This document shows, piece after piece, positions 61,156 through 64,000 of a DNA stretch of 64,000 bases (positions are counted from its first letter, which is position 1; every line of letters begins with the position of its first letter). Source of the stretch: Pseudomonas sp. HN11 (GTDB lineage: Bacteria; Pseudomonadota; Gammaproteobacteria; Pseudomonadales; Pseudomonadaceae); assembly GCF_021390155.1 (NCBI RefSeq), contig NZ_CP089985.1:2305001-2369000 (forward strand), read 5' to 3'. The notes under the pieces were generated by a model that was given only the letters and a program-made list of their open reading frames with translations, did no database searches and had not been told where the DNA came from. A program made the translations under genes and the position numbers.

Positions 61156-62337
61156 ATGTTTAAGCGCAACGTTCTCGCGGTATCCGTGACCCTCGCCGCA
61201 CTGTGCTCGGCCCAGGCTGCAATGGCAGACATCAACGGCGGCGGCGCGACCCTGCCACAGCCGCTGTATCAAACCGCTGGCGTACTCACCACTGGCTTCG
61301 CGCCGTACATCGGCGTGGGCAGCGGCAACGGCAAGTCGGCTTTCCTGAATAACGACTACACCAAGTTCGTGGCTGGCGTGACTAACAAGAACGTGCACTG
61401 GGCCGGTAGCGATTCCAAGCTGACCGCCACTGAGCTGTCGACCTATGCTTCCGCCAAGCAACCGGCCTGGGGCAAGCTGATCCAGGTGCCTTCGGTAGCC
61501 ACTTCGGTTGCCATTCCGTTCAACAAGGCCGGCACCAACGCCGTTGACCTGAGCGTTAACCAACTGTGCGGCGTGTTCTCCGGTCGTTTGACTAACTGGA
61601 ACCAGATCACCAACTCCGGCCGCACTGGCCCGATCGCTCTGGTGTATCGCAGCGAGTCCAGCGGCACCACTGAGCTGTTCACGCGCTTCCTGAACGCCAA
61701 ATGCACCGAAGCCCAGCCTTTCGCAGTGACCACCACTTTCTCTTCCAGCTACGGCGGTGGTCTGCCATCGACGGCTGTGGCCGCCACTGGCAGCCAGGGC
61801 GTGATGGATGCACTGAACGCGGTAGAAGGCCGTATCACCTACATGAGCCCGGATTACGCGGCGACCACCCTGGCCGGTCTGGATGACGCTACCAAAGTGG
61901 CCAAGGTCGGCGGCGTTTCCCCTGCGCCTGCCAACGTGTCGGCTGCGATCGGCCTGGTTCCAGCGCCAACCGAAGCCCGTGCGGATGGCTCGTTCATCGA
62001 CGCTACCAACCCGGACAACTGGGTACCGGTATTCGCTGCTACCGCAAGCGGCCCAGCCACCTTCGCTTACCCATCCAGCGGCTACCCGATCCTGGGCTTC
62101 ACTAACCTGATCTTCAGCCAGTGCTACGCCGACGCTACCCAGACCACCCAAGTGCGTGCGTTCTTCGCCCGTCACTACGGTGCTTTCGGTAACAACGACA
62201 CCGCCATCAGCAACAACCGCTTCGTACCGCTGCCAGCCAACTGGAAAAAAGCCGTGCGTGACACCTTCGCCACCGCTTCCAACGCTCAAGGTATCGGCAA
62301 CACCAGCGTCTGCAACGCCATCGGTCGTCCGCTGTAA
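61156..62337 (+). CDS. DING-family phosphate-binding protein / alkaline phosphatase L-like (Hxc substrate)
   Basis: A 393-residue exported protein of the PstS-like DING family. The signal peptide (residues 1-24) leaves a mature protein starting DINGGGATLPQPLY, the family name motif. Phosphate-binding blocks are GVGSGNGKSAF, WAGSDSKLTATEL, YRSESSGTTELFTRF and FSGRLTNWNQI. P. fluorescens SBW25 has a close relative that binds phosphate very tightly. In P. aeruginosa LapA/LapB, coded at this same place, are secreted by Hxc; secretion by the adjacent system is inferred. The ATG at 61156 follows AAGGAG. A strong terminator follows. Confidence 0.93.
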   Translation: MFKRNVLAVSVTLAALCSAQAAMADINGGGATLPQPLYQTAGVLTTGFAPYIGVGSGNGKSAFLNNDYTKFVAGVTNKNVHWAGSDSKLTATELSTYASAKQPAWGKLIQVPSVATSVAIPFNKAGTNAVDLSVNQLCGVFSGRLTNWNQITNSGRTGPIALVYRSESSGTTELFTRFLNAKCTEAQPFAVTTTFSSSYGGGLPSTAVAATGSQGVMDALNAVEGRITYMSPDYAATTLAGLDDATKVAKVGGVSPAPANVSAAIGLVPAPTEARADGSFIDATNPDNWVPVFAATASGPATFAYPSSGYPILGFTNLIFSQCYADATQTTQVRAFFARHYGAFGNNDTAISNNRFVPLPANWKKAVRDTFATASNAQGIGNTSVCNAIGRPL

Positions 62338-62364
62338 CCCACGCTTCAACGACCTGCAACACCG

Positions 62365-62398
62365 ATCAGCAACGGCCTGTGCCGTTGCTGATTTTTTT
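62365..62398 (+). terminator. Rho-independent terminator after the DING gene
   Basis: Arms ATCAGCAACGG (62365-62375) and CCGTTGCTGAT (62382-62392) around CCTGTG, followed by T to 62398. It starts 28 bases after the stop. Confidence 0.95.
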
Positions 62399-62414
62399 GC
62401 GTTAACAGCCCTGC

Positions 62415-62432
62415 ATGAACTTTGCGTGACAG
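62415..62432 (-). promoter_or_regulatory. Weak Pho-box-like repeat before the haemagglutinin gene
   Basis: Minus-strand CTGTCAC-GCAA-AGTTCAT resembles two CTGTCAT units 11 bases apart (six and four of seven matches). It points away from the gene it precedes, so it is only a hint. Confidence 0.22.
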
Positions 62433-62521
62433 AAGTTCAGTCCCGCGCCTCGGCAACCGCCTAACCCTCATACGTGAGCCTGTCTCGGCCCCAGCGCGAT
62501 AACAAAGAAGGAAGATTCCAG

Positions 62522-64000
62522 ATGGTTCGCTGCAAATCACCGGTTAACCTCAAAGCCCCAGTGACAGTCCTGCGCCTCAAGCCCTTGGCCCAGGCCATTG
62601 CCTTGTTGATGGTGGCCGGTAATGCCCAGGCGGCCACGGCGTTCAGTTCTGGCTGGTTTGCCGACAAGGGTGCTTCCCAGGCGAGCACGGCAGCGCGCAC
62701 CGGTGCCGGCCAGGTTCCCGGTATTCCTTCGCTGAACCAGCAGGCACAGGTCAAGCAGCAGTTGGCGCGTTCCATCAGCACATTGAACACCAGCGTCGCG
62801 GCGATTGCGGCCCAGCAGGCGGCGCAAGCGGCGGGGCGGCAGGCGGCGTTCGGCCAGGTCTCGAACATCCCCGATGGCTTGGGCAAGGGCGGCCTGCAGG
62901 TCGATAACAGCCTGACCCAGGGCTGGACCAACGCCAAAGGCCCAACCCAGAGCCAATCCGGCGGCAAGACCACGGTGACCATCGAGCAGACCGCCGACAA
63001 GGCGATCCTCAACTGGGAAACCTTCAACGTCGGGCGCAATACCACTGTCGACTTCCAGCAGCAGTCCACTTGGGCCGTGCTCAACCGCGTCAATGACCCC
63101 AATGCCCGCCCCAGCGAAATTCAGGGCCAGATAAACGGCGCGGGCACGGTGATGATCATGAACCGTAACGGTGTGGTCTTCAGCGGCACCAGCCAGGTCA
63201 ACGTGCGTAACCTGGTGGCGGCGGCCGCGACCATGACCGATGACCAGTTCACCCAGCGCGGCCTGTATGTCGACACCAATGGCACCCAACCCACGTTCAC
63301 CGATGCGGCGGGCAAGGTGGAAGTACAGCGCGGCGCGCTGATCCAGACACACACTGCCGCCACCTCCACGGACTCAGGCGGCTATGCCTTGCTGCTGGGC
63401 AGCGAGGTGGAAAACGCCGGGACCCTCATCACCGCCAAGGGTCAGACCACCCTGGCGGCCGGCGACAGCTTTTACATTCGCAAAGGGGTCGGCACGGCGG
63501 GCAACGACCGCTCCACCACCCGTGGCAATGAAGTGGCGACCCGCCTCAAGGCTGGCAGCACCGCCGGTAAAGTCACCAACAGCGGCCTGATCATGGCCTC
63601 CACTGGCGACATCACCCTGACCGGTCACCAGGTGCAACAAAACGGCGTGGCCCTGGCCAGCACTTCGGTGGACACGCGCGGCACGATTCACTTGCTCAAT
63701 GCCGCCAGCGACACCAGCGGTAGCGTGACCCTGGGTGAGGGCAGCACCACCGCGATCCTGCTCGATGCCAGCGGCAGCACGGCCCTCAACAGCCAGAAAG
63801 ACAACGGTCTGATCAAGCTTGACGGCACGCCCGCCAACCTGATCACCGGGCAGTTCAACAACCTCAGTGCGGTGGTTGACCGTACCGACCAGTCGCGCAT
63901 CGAGATTGTCAGCGGCGGCACCGTGGACTTCCAAAAGGGCTCGATCACGTTGGCCACCGGCGGCCAGGTAGCGGTCAGCGCCGGCCAGCGCAGCCTGGTG
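62522..64000 (+). CDS. pdtA: Filamentous-haemagglutinin-like TpsA exoprotein, PdtA type (cut by window end)
   Basis: The first 493 residues of a longer protein that runs out of the window with an open frame. An extended signal peptide ends near residue 38 (GNAQA). A long Ala/Gln-rich helical linker (about 70-115) precedes the two-partner-secretion domain (about 130-300: TVTIEQTADKAILNWETFNVG, QGQINGAGTVMIMNRNGVVFSGTSQVN). Beta-helix repeats follow. It should be exported by a TpsB partner, not in this window. P. aeruginosa pdtA lies in the same place beside hxc and lap genes and is phosphate-regulated. SD AAGGA. Confidence 0.88.
   Translation, partial: MVRCKSPVNLKAPVTVLRLKPLAQAIALLMVAGNAQAATAFSSGWFADKGASQASTAARTGAGQVPGIPSLNQQAQVKQQLARSISTLNTSVAAIAAQQAAQAAGRQAAFGQVSNIPDGLGKGGLQVDNSLTQGWTNAKGPTQSQSGGKTTVTIEQTADKAILNWETFNVGRNTTVDFQQQSTWAVLNRVNDPNARPSEIQGQINGAGTVMIMNRNGVVFSGTSQVNVRNLVAAAATMTDDQFTQRGLYVDTNGTQPTFTDAAGKVEVQRGALIQTHTAATSTDSGGYALLLGSEVENAGTLITAKGQTTLAAGDSFYIRKGVGTAGNDRSTTRGNEVATRLKAGSTAGKVTNSGLIMASTGDITLTGHQVQQNGVALASTSVDTRGTIHLLNAASDTSGSVTLGEGSTTAILLDASGSTALNSQKDNGLIKLDGTPANLITGQFNNLSAVVDRTDQSRIEIVSGGTVDFQKGSITLATGGQVAVSAGQRSLV

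Overview
The window is high-GC, densely coded DNA from a fluorescent Pseudomonas, most likely of the P. fluorescens group. Support comes from the old yellow enzyme XenA, an arylesterase almost matching the P. fluorescens EstF1 enzyme, Pseudomonas REP sequences, the Hxc/Vre/DING gene order known from P. aeruginosa PA0674-PA0690, and AAnAANAA-type Crc/Hfq motifs in front of sugar genes. No rRNA, tRNA, CRISPR array, prophage or transposase gene was seen.

Layout. 1-8.1 kb: start of a PQQ glucose dehydrogenase gene, an amino-acid-type chemoreceptor, a bestrophin-like channel, small proteins, an ArsR repressor divergent from xenA with a clear palindromic operator, and a TonB-dependent siderophore receptor with a Fur-like box. 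8.1-21.3 kb: a complete oxidative (non-phosphorylating) L-arabinose pathway: GntR regulator, arabonate dehydratase, MFS carrier, FAH-fold enzyme, alpha-ketoglutaric semialdehyde dehydrogenase, lactonase, AraFGH importer, periplasmic mutarotase and SDR dehydrogenase. Together they take L-arabinose to alpha-ketoglutarate. 21.3-25.2 kb: two glutathione transferases and a divergent AraC/MFS pair.

25.2-34.8 kb is the most interesting catabolic region. It holds a sugar-binding protein, a TIM-barrel isomerase and an inositol-dehydrogenase-like enzyme in one operon with a textbook sigma-54 promoter, a divergent AcoR-type activator, a LacI regulator with a perfect palindromic operator, and then a diiron desaturase-like oxygenase, a Rieske ferredoxin, a ferredoxin reductase and another TIM-barrel protein. 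The set matches the rhizobial rhizopine (moc) genes mocA, B, C, D, E and F, and suggests oxidative demethylation and oxidation of an O-methylated cyclitol.

34.8-47.7 kb: DyP peroxidase, UppP, a GNAT protein, a GlxA-type regulator divergent from a PfpI-like protein, a second old yellow enzyme, a quinone reductase/MFS pair with a LysR regulator, DoxX, EstF1-like esterase/perhydrolase, and an operon of a periplasmic VOC protein and an AlgE-like porin.

47.9-64 kb: the VreA-VreI-VreR cell-surface signalling system, a complete Hxc type II secretion system (hxcW,U,P,V,T,X,Y,Z,Q,R,S), a secreted DING phosphate-binding protein and the start of a two-partner-secretion haemagglutinin (PdtA-like) cut by the window end. 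In P. aeruginosa this locus responds to phosphate starvation. Between hxcQ and hxcR lies an 817-bp non-coding element with nested inverted repeats, which looks inserted into the hxc operon.
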